Part shown: positions 1 through 6,105 of the stretch, in pieces
Layout: the number at the start of each line of letters is the position of its first letter
Numbering within the stretch: the stretch's first letter is position 1
Assembly: GCA_017860985.1 (NCBI GenBank)
Contig: JAGFXG010000111.1
Span: forward strand, 1 to 7,848
Reading direction: 5' to 3'
Length of the DNA: 7,848 bases
Origin: Deltaproteobacteria bacterium
GTDB lineage: Bacteria; Desulfobacterota; Syntrophia; Syntrophales; Smithellaceae
The notes under the pieces: generated by a model
The model's input: only the letters and a program-made list of their open reading frames with translations
Databases searched by the model: none
Told to the model about the DNA's origin: nothing
Position numbers and translations under genes: made by a program

Positions 1-37
1 TAGAAGAAGAGGGGCAACTAAATTTCAGGGGGTCGTT

Positions 38-361
38 ATGTTATATGTGAACAACACAGACAAGAAGGAACTCCATAAGGCTATAATTAGAGATCAAGAA
101 GAAAATGTCCGGTTTAATGAAAAACTCATTGAGTGTTACCAGGAGATGGAAAAGAGGTATGCCGGCTATCCTGACCAATCACAGGAAGACAGGGACAAAA
201 CCGAAAACTACAGGAAGATGATCAGAGAATGGGAAGGCAGCCTACAGTTAGCCCGGAGCAGGTTAATAAAAACGAAAATGGAGTATGATGAGCTCTACGG
301 GGGTACGGGAGGATTAACGCTTGCCCAGGGTGAAATATGCAATGAACCTCTAGCCGACTAG
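38..361 (+). CDS. Hypothetical small charged protein, probably helical
   Basis: A 107-residue protein that I do not recognise. The ATG is preceded by AGGGGG at 27-32 with 5 nt spacing, so the start is credible. Residues 8-45 and 50-88 are rich in Lys, Glu, Arg and Gln with few breaks, suggesting two amphipathic helices or a short coiled coil joined by a Gly-Tyr-Pro-Asp turn (about residues 43-46). The tail from about 89 is glycine-containing and less charged. There is no signal peptide or membrane segment, so it is probably cytoplasmic. Six of its eight Arg codons are AGA or AGG and it uses ATA three times, unlike the CGN-rich genes to its right; this hints at a different origin. It is separated from the next gene by 188 nt and need not share its function. 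The open frame with a ribosome site supports a real gene, but nothing supports a specific role. Confidence 0.6.
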   Translation: MLYVNNTDKKELHKAIIRDQEENVRFNEKLIECYQEMEKRYAGYPDQSQEDRDKTENYRKMIREWEGSLQLARSRLIKTKMEYDELYGGTGGLTLAQGEICNEPLAD

Positions 362-549
362 GGAAGGCGGTTCAGGAAATAAAGTTCGTCCCGCGTGAGC
401 GGGATCAAAAGAAAAATTGTCAATGGTTTAACAATTAATCTGGACCCTTTTTAAAGGGTGATGATAGAAAGAGATTATTGAATCCCCGTTTCTCAGCAGG
501 AGTTCGGGGATTTCTATTGTGTGATGCGGGTAATTAAAAGGAGAGTTTT
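362..549 (+). other. Intergenic leader with clustered short inverted repeats
   Basis: This gap carries no open frame I would support but has four short dyads in a row: CCCGC/GCGGG (390-394/399-403, loop GTGA), AATTGT/ACAATT (415-420/431-436), ACCCTTT/AAAGGGT (444-450/453-459, only 2 nt between arms) and AATCCCCG/CGGGGATT (481-488/505-512). The first may be a weak terminator for the small upstream gene, though no T-run follows. The second and third are spaced like operator half-sites, or could be RNA stems. I found no convincing -35/-10 pair. The gap ends with AAGGAG (538-543), a strong ribosome site 6 nt before the next ATG. It fits no riboswitch class that I know. Confidence 0.45.
480..513 (+). 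terminator. Hairpin, possible intrinsic terminator or leader stem
   Basis: A perfect 8-bp stem (481-488 with 505-512), extended by a G-T pair at 480/513, encloses a 16-nt loop in which CTC/GAG (492-494/500-502) can add an inner stem. It is followed by TTTCTATTGT, a weak T-rich tract. It could end transcription from the small gene or act as an attenuator in the leader of the lipoprotein gene, whose ATG is 37 nt further on. The poor T-run makes the terminator reading uncertain. Confidence 0.4.
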
Positions 550-2520
550 ATGAAAATCTTTTGCACCATTTCCTTCTGTCTGGCACTTTTGGGAATAATT
601 GCCGGATGCGGTGTTAAATATTCCGGAATAGGCGTTGCTGCCGGTGACGCAACGATATCCACGCTGACGGCCAATGAGCGTTTTTCTCAATCACTGAAAC
701 TTGACAACCCGAAAGATTTTGATGATGCCAAACGCGGCCTGATTGCCAGACCCCATGGAAAGATTACCAATTCGGCAGGAGTGGTGCTGATCGATTTTGA
801 CGCGTTTACGTTTGTCGAAGGCAAGGCGCCCCGGACGGTCAATCCGAGTCTCTGGAGGCATGCCCTTCTCAATGCCCAAATCGGTTTGTTCCGGGTAACG
901 GAAGGGATTTACCAGCTGCGTGGTTTTGACATTGCCAATATGACCTTGATTGAAGGCAGGACCGGGTGGATTGTAGTAGACACATTGACCTGCCGGGAAA
1001 GTGCGGAAGCAGCAATTCTCTTTGCCCGCAAGCACCTGGGAAACAAACCGATATCGGCCGTAATTTTTACACACAGTCATATCGATCATTTCGGCGGGGC
1101 TTTGGGAGTGACTTCTCCTCAAGAGGTATCCCGCCGCAAAATTCCTGTCATTGCGCCTGATGGATTTATGGAGGAGGCTGTCAGTGAAAACATTTTAGTC
1201 GGAACCGCCATGGCGCGCCGGGCGGGCTATCAGTTTGGCATGGCTCTCGAGCCCTCCGCCAAAGGGATGGTCGATACGGGATTAGGTAAGGCCGTTGCAT
1301 CCGGCAGTTGTGGTATCCTGATTCCAAATATCGTCATCAGGCAACCCCGGGAGACGATGGTCATTGACGGCGTGCGCTTCGTTTTCTACAATGTGCCGGG
1401 GGCAGAAGCTCCAGCCGAGTTGACCTTCCTTCTTCCTGAGAAAAAGGCTTATTGCGGTGCTGAAATTCTAGGCCGGACCATGCACAACCTGCTGCCTGTG
1501 CGGGGCGCAAAGGTGCGGGATGCCCTGCGCTGGGCTGACTATCTGCAGCAGGCCCTGGAGCAGACCGTCGATGCCGACGTGTGTTTCAACACACACAACC
1601 ACCCGGTCTGGGGCCGGACGCATATCGCAGAGTTCATTACCAGGCATCGCGACGTTTACAAATACACGCATGACCAGACAGTGCGTCTCATCAATGCAGG
1701 CTATACTGCGCGAGAAATCGCCGACAGGATCAAACTGCCCGCCTCACTTTCGACCTACCTTTCCAGCCGCGGCTATTATGGAGATCTGCGACACAACGTC
1801 AAGGCAGTCTATCAATTCTATATGGGTTTCTACGATGGCAATCCGGCGAACCTGAACCCTTTGACGCCTGAGGAGTCGGCCAGGCGATATCTAGATCTTG
1901 CCGGTGGGGCCGAAAGAACCATCGCAGCCGCTGAGGAAGCATTCGATAAAGGAGACTATCGCTGGAGCGCTGAACTGTTGAATCACGTCGTGTTTGCTGA
2001 GCCCGTCAACGAGAAAGCAAACGAATTGCTGGCTCGCACCTATGAGCAAATGGGCTACATGGCCGAAGCAGCCACCTGGCGCAACAGCTATCTGACAGCG
2101 GCCATCGAATTGCGCATGGGTCCGCCGAAGAAGGGCATCGATAGGAAAAACGTCATCGACATGCTCATGCAGACGCCGACAGAGTATTTCCTTGATGCCA
2201 TGGCGTCAGGTCTTGACGGTCCGTCCGCGGAGGGGAAGGATCTCACGATCAATCTGGTCATCTCTGATACGGGGGAATCACATGTGCTCTGGATAGAAAA
2301 CGCGGTGCTGCATCACAAAAAGGCAGCTCCGGCAGCCAATGCCAATGCAACCATGACACTGCCCAAGAATCTTTTCGTCAAAATGGTGGCCGGTACCGCC
2401 GGTGTGAAGGACACGCTGATGAACAGCGAACTGAAAATTGACGGCAGCAGGATCGATCTGGTCCGTTTCTTCACGCTGATCGACAGAGCTCCGGGTACAT
2501 TTGCTATTGTGACACCATAG
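550..2520 (+). CDS. Alkylsulfatase-family (SdsA1/YjcS-like) MBL-fold lipoprotein
   Basis: A 656-residue protein of the linear alkylsulfatase family, which hydrolyses alkyl sulfate esters to alcohol and sulfate with a two-zinc centre. The start has AAGGAG 6 nt upstream. A lipoprotein signal peptide ends at I-A-G-C20; Gly at +2 permits outer-membrane sorting, so it probably acts in the periplasm or at the outer membrane. The metallo-beta-lactamase domain spans about residues 95-365, with the metal motif THSHIDH at 174-180 (ligands H175, H177, D179, H180). Glu286 (AEAPAE) and Glu305 keep the spacing of the SdsA1 zinc-ligand glutamates. The last His ligand should fall in T-H-N-H-P (348-352), where I expect H-H-W-P in the family. 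A helical dimerisation region follows (about 366-515), then an SCP2-like C-terminal domain (about 530-655) that in relatives binds the hydrophobic chain. Substrate is unknown; lipid anchoring is unlike soluble SdsA1. The family call is firm, the exact substrate is not. Confidence 0.9.
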   Translation: MKIFCTISFCLALLGIIAGCGVKYSGIGVAAGDATISTLTANERFSQSLKLDNPKDFDDAKRGLIARPHGKITNSAGVVLIDFDAFTFVEGKAPRTVNPSLWRHALLNAQIGLFRVTEGIYQLRGFDIANMTLIEGRTGWIVVDTLTCRESAEAAILFARKHLGNKPISAVIFTHSHIDHFGGALGVTSPQEVSRRKIPVIAPDGFMEEAVSENILVGTAMARRAGYQFGMALEPSAKGMVDTGLGKAVASGSCGILIPNIVIRQPRETMVIDGVRFVFYNVPGAEAPAELTFLLPEKKAYCGAEILGRTMHNLLPVRGAKVRDALRWADYLQQALEQTVDADVCFNTHNHPVWGRTHIAEFITRHRDVYKYTHDQTVRLINAGYTAREIADRIKLPASLSTYLSSRGYYGDLRHNVKAVYQFYMGFYDGNPANLNPLTPEESARRYLDLAGGAERTIAAAEEAFDKGDYRWSAELLNHVVFAEPVNEKANELLARTYEQMGYMAEAATWRNSYLTAAIELRMGPPKKGIDRKNVIDMLMQTPTEYFLDAMASGLDGPSAEGKDLTINLVISDTGESHVLWIENAVLHHKKAAPAANANATMTLPKNLFVKMVAGTAGVKDTLMNSELKIDGSRIDLVRFFTLIDRAPGTFAIVTP

Positions 2521-2526
2521 ACATAC
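2520..2526. repeat. Left copy of 7-bp direct repeat GACATAC
   Basis: GACATAC abuts the left arm of the nested inverted repeat, and its G is the last base of the lipoprotein gene's stop codon. An identical copy lies at 2644-2650, beyond the right arm. The pair is a candidate target-site duplication, although the right copy is 8 nt away from the arm rather than touching it. Confidence 0.4.
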
Positions 2527-2635
2527 ACCAAGTCGCATGTAGTTGCCAATTTCAGAGTGGCAACTACCGGTAGGGAAGGAATCGTTTCTTTTTGCGCTTC
2601 CTTGCGGAATGCGCATCCGGTCTATGCGACTTGGT
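2527..2635. repeat. Nested inverted-repeat element (MITE-like or structured RNA)
   Basis: The ends are a perfect 12-bp inverted repeat (2527-2538 with 2624-2635; outer end ACCAAG, inner end CGCAT). Inside are a 10-bp perfect stem with a 9-nt loop (2539-2548/2558-2567), a stem AAGGAA/TTCCTT (2576-2581/2598-2603) that continues past one mismatch with CG/CG (2583-2584/2595-2596), and CGGA/TCCG (2605-2608/2616-2619). Drawn out, this is an outer helix closing two or three hairpins, like a cloverleaf. It encodes nothing convincing. It starts 6 nt after the lipoprotein stop and ends 6 nt before a -35 box. It could be a miniature non-autonomous transposon, a dispersed palindromic repeat, or a processing or stability structure in an mRNA. 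The dyads are seen directly; the mobile interpretation is inferred. Confidence 0.65.
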
Positions 2636-2641
2636 ATTACC

Positions 2642-2670
2642 TTGACATACGGGACCGTGCTTTCTATAAT
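2642..2670 (+). promoter_or_regulatory. Consensus sigma70 promoter for the amidase gene
   Basis: TTGACA at 2642-2647 and TATAAT at 2665-2670 are separated by exactly 17 nt: both boxes match the housekeeping consensus fully, with ideal spacing. Transcription would begin near 2677, giving a leader of about 24 nt with AAAGGA (2681-2686) before the ATG at 2701. The promoter means the amidase can be transcribed independently of the lipoprotein gene, probably strongly. It also rules out the upstream GTG at 2557 as a start for any message made from this promoter. Confidence 0.8.
2644..2650. repeat. Right copy of 7-bp direct repeat GACATAC
   Basis: Identical to 2520-2526. Its first four bases are the GACA of the -35 box at 2642-2647; the preceding TT lies on the element side. 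If the repeat is a target duplication, the original site would have read TAGACA at this place. Confidence 0.4.
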
Positions 2671-2700
2671 TCCTCCACAAAAAGGACGTTTATCAATCTT

Positions 2701-4116
2701 ATGAGCGAAGAGAAGAAAAGGGTAAGTGCCTTTTGCAATGACGCGCTGGGAATCCTCGATGGAGTTGGAATCGCGGAAAAAATTTCTTCCGGGGAAATCA
2801 GCGCTGCTGAAGCGGTTGAAGCCGCAATCGCACGCGCAAGGTCGGTGAATCCGGTACTCAATGCTATTGTCACAGAGACCTTTGATATGGCTCGTGAGCA
2901 GGTAAAAAAACCTGTGCCCGGCCCTTTTGCGGGAGTGCCTTCTTTTATCAAAGACATCGATGACGTAAAGGGTGTTCCGACGCTTTGGGGATCCCGGGCT
3001 GTTCCAAATAAACCCGCCGGAAAGTCGAGCGGGTTTGTTAAACAGTTTTTTTCGACAGGCCTTGTCTGTTTAGGAAAAAGCGCTTTGCCGGAATTTGGCT
3101 TGACGGCAACAACAGAGCCTCTTGCATTCGGCGTCACGCGTAATCCGTGGCATACTGATTATTCCACCGGAGGATCGTCCGGCGGGTCGGCGGCGCTGGT
3201 GGCTGCAGGTGTTGTCCCGCTGGCGCACGGTAACGATGGCGGGGGCTCCATTCGTATTCCGGCGTCATGCTGCGGTCTTGTCGGGCTCAAACCTTCACGG
3301 GGGAGACTGGCACCAATAGAAGGATCGCAGTTGATGCCGGTTAATATCGTTTACGAAGGTGTGTTGTCACGCACGGTCCGCGATACGGCCACATTTTACC
3401 ACGGTGCGGAACAATATCGCCGTGCTCCTAAAATGCCCGAGATAGGGTTGGTGCAACACCCGGGGAAGAAACGCCTGCGCATCGCTCTTTTTACGGATTT
3501 GCCTTATGGTACGCCCGCACATTCCGAGTCAGCGGATCTGGTTCGCCGTACCGGAGCTCTCTGCGAAGAACTCGGCCACACGGTAAGAGAAATCCCCTGT
3601 CCCTGTGATGCGCAGATGGCTGACGACTTTATCATCTACTGGGGGATGCTGGCCTTCTCCTTTAGATTTTATGGAAGGTTATTAATCAACCGGGGCTTCA
3701 ATCGAAGCAAGCTGGAGGACTGGACGATAAATCTCAGCCGTCTGTTCCTCAAAAAATCATATAAAGCACCGGCCGTTATAAGAAGGTTACGCAAATTCGC
3801 CGGGATATATAATGGTATCTTCAGCACCTGCGATATACTGCTCAGTCCGACGCTTGCCCACCCCGTTCCAAAACTTGGTTATCTGGGACCGGATGTTCCT
3901 TTTGATGAAGCGTTTGAACGGATCGGAAATTATGTGACTTTCACTCCGCTGCAAAATGTCAGCGGTGCCCCGGCCATATCGCTTCCGCTGGGATTCAGCA
4001 ACAGCGGCCTGCCCATGGGTGTCCAGTTTGGCGCCGCTTTCGGCCTAGAGCGGGAACTTCTCGAACTTGCCTTCGAGCTCGAGGAAGCCAGGCCTTGGCC
4101 GATAATCGGACAATGA
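2701..4116 (+). CDS. Amidase-signature hydrolase, cyclic-dimer hydrolase-like
   Basis: A 471-residue enzyme of the amidase signature family, which cleaves C-N amide bonds with a Ser-cisSer-Lys triad. The triad is visible: Lys84 (in FIKD), cis-Ser159 (in TGGSSGGS) and nucleophile Ser183 (in [10 protein letters not shown]), with the 24-residue Ser-Ser spacing seen in the family. The stretch T-E-P..F-G.TRNPW and the run around A-H-G-N-D-G-G-G-S resemble 6-aminohexanoate cyclic-dimer hydrolase (NylA) more than GatA, and no gatB or gatC is near, so a tRNA amidotransferase role is unlikely. There is no signal peptide, so it is cytoplasmic. I chose ATG 2701, not GTG 2557: the longer frame would be encoded by the nested repeat and promoter, has no ribosome site, and conserved sequence starts after 2701. 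AAAGGA is 14 nt upstream, rather far. It has its own promoter. Substrate unknown; a cyclic or linear amide is plausible. Confidence 0.88.
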   Translation: MSEEKKRVSAFCNDALGILDGVGIAEKISSGEISAAEAVEAAIARARSVNPVLNAIVTETFDMAREQVKKPVPGPFAGVPSFIKDIDDVKGVPTLWGSRAVPNKPAGKSSGFVKQFFSTGLVCLGKSALPEFGLTATTEPLAFGVTRNPWHTDYSTGGSSGGSAALVAAGVVPLAHGNDGGGSIRIPASCCGLVGLKPSRGRLAPIEGSQLMPVNIVYEGVLSRTVRDTATFYHGAEQYRRAPKMPEIGLVQHPGKKRLRIALFTDLPYGTPAHSESADLVRRTGALCEELGHTVREIPCPCDAQMADDFIIYWGMLAFSFRFYGRLLINRGFNRSKLEDWTINLSRLFLKKSYKAPAVIRRLRKFAGIYNGIFSTCDILLSPTLAHPVPKLGYLGPDVPFDEAFERIGNYVTFTPLQNVSGAPAISLPLGFSNSGLPMGVQFGAAFGLERELLELAFELEEARPWPIIGQ

Positions 4117-4148
4117 TGTTAAGCAGGAAACCTTAATGGAAAGGTAGG

Positions 4149-5282
4149 CTAATCCGTTTTGATGGACGATCTTTCCCGATGACGTTGAAGGGCCAGTTCA
4201 ACCAGACGATCAAGGAGCCTGCTGTATTCGAGTCCGCTAGCTGCCCAGAGTTTTGGATACATGCTGATACTGGTAAATCCGGGCAGGGTGTTGATCTCGT
4301 TTAAATAAAACCTGTTTGTCTTTTTCTCCAGAAAAAAATCAACGCGCGCCATCGAATTGCAGTTAAGCGCTTTGAAGCCCCTGACTGCAGTTTTGCGGAT
4401 GTCCGCTGACAGCCTGGTGGGAATCGTTGCCGGGATATTCATCTTTGCACCATCGGGATCAAGATACTTGGCTTCGTAGGAATAAAATTCATGTTGGGGG
4501 AGGATTTCACCCGTGATGGACGATTCCGGATTTTCGTTGCCGAGAACTGCGCACTCAATCTCACGGCAGTCGATGCCCGTTTCAATCATGATCCTCGTGT
4601 CGTACTGAAAGGCATAATCAATGGCCTGGGCCAGGTCTTTTTTTACTTTCACCTTTTTGATGCCAACGGAAGAACCGGTGCACAAAGGTTTGACGAAAAC
4701 CGGCAGGCTCAGTTCTTTCGATGTCCTGCGCAGAATTTTTTCAGGTGATTCACGCCACTCGTGTCTGCTGATGGTGATCCACGGGACCACCGGGATGCCG
4801 GCTTCCTTCAGCAGACGCTTGGCGATGTCCTTGTCCATTCCGACGGCGGAACCGGCTACGTCCACGCCCACATAGGGAACCATGGCCAGCTCGAGCAGCC
4901 CCTGCAACGTTCCATCTTCGCCATACGTACCGTGCAGGACGGGGAAGATCAGGTCAACCACGACTTTTTCGCCGCTCTTTTCGAGATTGTAAATATGCAG
5001 TTTGTTTTGCTGCTCGAAATGATTGACCAGCCAGAATCCCCGTTTTTTCAAGGATAGAATTTTACCAAAGGTTTTATCATTTACAATTTCCGGCTGATCC
5101 TGAACGTACCAGCGTCCGTCGCGGTCGATTCCGATGGCGATGATATCATATTTGGATTTATCCAGTGCTGCTACAACGGATGCCGCCGAGCAAAGTGATA
5201 CGTCGTGTTCTCCTGATCGGCCGCCGTATAAAACGCCAATCTTCAATTTAGATAAGGAGCTGGGTTTTCTTTTGGAAACCAT
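4149..5282 (-). CDS. ddl: D-alanine--D-alanine ligase
   Basis: A 377-residue cytoplasmic ATP-grasp ligase that joins two D-alanines for the peptidoglycan precursor. Visible family signatures: GGRSGEHDVS (20-29, with Glu25 at the first D-Ala site), HGTYGEDGTLQG (117-128), the ATP-binding Lys198 with the glycine/serine loop after it (KPLCTGSSVG), the omega loop YSYEAKY (267-273) and the metal-site residues Asp315, Glu329 and Asn331 near the C terminus. The K-Y pair at 272-273 matches the ordinary D-Ala-D-Ala type rather than VanA-type D-Ala-D-lactate ligases. Length is close to the longer DdlA-like group. ATG 5282 has AAGGAT 5 nt upstream, just after the stop of the barrel gene (16 nt between the coding regions), so the two are translated from one message. 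The gene stands away from any mur/fts cluster in this window, at the end of an mla operon. It converges with the amidase, 32 bp away. Confidence 0.95.
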   Translation of the reverse strand: MVSKRKPSSLSKLKIGVLYGGRSGEHDVSLCSAASVVAALDKSKYDIIAIGIDRDGRWYVQDQPEIVNDKTFGKILSLKKRGFWLVNHFEQQNKLHIYNLEKSGEKVVVDLIFPVLHGTYGEDGTLQGLLELAMVPYVGVDVAGSAVGMDKDIAKRLLKEAGIPVVPWITISRHEWRESPEKILRRTSKELSLPVFVKPLCTGSSVGIKKVKVKKDLAQAIDYAFQYDTRIMIETGIDCREIECAVLGNENPESSITGEILPQHEFYSYEAKYLDPDGAKMNIPATIPTRLSADIRKTAVRGFKALNCNSMARVDFFLEKKTNRFYLNEINTLPGFTSISMYPKLWAASGLEYSRLLDRLVELALQRHRERSSIKTD

Positions 5283-5298
5283 TTTTTATCCTTATGTT

Positions 5299-6081
5299 TT
5301 AATAGGTGTAAGTGATCGCCGAACCGATAGAAAACCGGTCTGTGTATTGCCCTTCGATGTTCAGACGAAATCCTTTGGCCAGCGGTATGTCCGCCCCGAA
5401 GTATCCACCGATGATCGATTTATTCTTCCAGATTATTCTTTGATCTCCCGACTGAATTCCCGGAATGCCGGAAGCAAGCTGCGCGTCTGCTTCGGCATAA
5501 TAGACGAAGGGGCCGGCATACAGTTTTATGCCATAGGGAACCGTTGCCTGCGCGCCGATTCCGAAATTGACATTCCAGAGATTCTTGACTTTCAAATCAT
5601 CAGTAAACGGTGTCGAACGATAAATTCCGACGAGGTTGTCGGTATAGTTGCTGAAGCTGCCGCTTGCCTGGATGAAGGCACCGATGCCGAAAACACTGTT
5701 GACAGGGAAAAAGCCCTTTGCTCCCAGTGTTCCCATAAATTTCCAGTTTTCTTCAAAGTGATCTTTTATCGTCGCGGTCAATGTATGGGTGGACTTTGAG
5801 GCGTCAAAAATCTTCAGATCCGACACGCCGATACGCCCGTATATTTCCCAGATATTCTTTGATCCGTAGGAAACCTGCGAGTAAACATGATGCTGCCTGA
5901 TTGGATGGTTTGTGTCATTCTTGAAAGTGTCTTCATGATACCAGTAGCCGATCGCCGTATTCAGACCCCCGGATTCTCTGGATGAGGTTTGCGGCGGACC
6001 GAACATCCCACCCACGGCAGTAGCCGGGGCCAGGAACAGAATCAACAATACCGGGATGATGAACAATCCTAATTTTTTCGT
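5299..6081 (-). CDS. Outer-membrane beta-barrel protein with ACG start
   Basis: About 260 residues. A basic-hydrophobic signal peptide (KKLGLFIIPVLLILFLAPATA) leads into a mature part rich in Gly, Tyr, Phe and alternating polar/apolar strands, ending in T-Y-T-Y, a C-terminal aromatic typical of BAM-folded barrels. I recognise no named family. The start is odd. The first standard start in frame is TTG 6066, but it would cut off Lys-Lys and lies 21 nt from the ribosome site AAGGGAGA (6088-6095). Six nt from that site, in frame, is ACG (6079-6081), followed by Lys-Lys-Leu-Gly. I therefore place the start there; a mutated ATG, a rare true ACG start or a base error are all possible, and 5299-6066 (255 residues, TTG) is the conservative alternative. 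It sits 24 nt after mlaA and 16 nt before ddl in one operon. Being next to MlaA suggests a porin-like partner role, but this is only inferred. Confidence 0.72.
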   Translation of the reverse strand, partial: TKKLGLFIIPVLLILFLAPATAVGGMFGPPQTSSRESGGLNTAIGYWYHEDTFKNDTNHPIRQHHVYSQVSYGSKNIWEIYGRIGVSDLKIFDASKSTHTLTATIKDHFEENWKFMGTLGAKGFFPVNSVFGIGAFIQASGSFSNYTDNLVGIYRSTPFTDDLKVKNLWNVNFGIGAQATVPYGIKLYAGPFVYYAEADAQLASGIPGIQSGDQRIIWKNKSIIGGYFGADIPLAKGFRLNIEGQYTDRFSIGSAITYTY

Positions 6082-6087
6082 AACCGT

Positions 6088-6095
6088 TCTCCCTT
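6088..6095 (-). promoter_or_regulatory. Ribosome binding site that decides the barrel gene start
   Basis: Read on the minus strand this is AAGGGAGA, ending 6 nt before ACG 6079-6081 and 21 nt before the TTG at 6064-6066. No other purine-rich site lies nearer the TTG. It is the reason for choosing the ACG start. Confidence 0.6.
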
Positions 6096-6105
6096 TTTGA
6101 TGAAT

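Noticed and set aside
2557..2700. 48-residue N-terminal extension of the amidase from GTG 2557
   Set aside because: This stretch is made of the nested repeat and the promoter, has no ribosome site, and shows no amidase-family similarity.
2701..4116. GatA subunit of the tRNA amidotransferase
   Set aside because: There is no gatB or gatC nearby and the sequence around the catalytic serines resembles NylA-type amidases.
4130..4145. ACCTT/AAGGT hairpin between the convergent amidase and ddl genes as a bidirectional terminator
   Set aside because: The stem is only 5 bp and neither strand has an adjacent T-run.
4149..5282. VanA/VanB-type D-Ala-D-lactate ligase linked to glycopeptide resistance
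   Set aside because: The omega loop carries YEAKY as in ordinary Ddl enzymes, and no vanH, vanX or regulator is present.
5134..5799. 221-residue open frame on the + strand opposite ddl and the barrel gene
   Set aside because: It spans the junction of two well-supported minus-strand genes, lacks a ribosome site, and its composition looks like reverse-complemented coding sequence.
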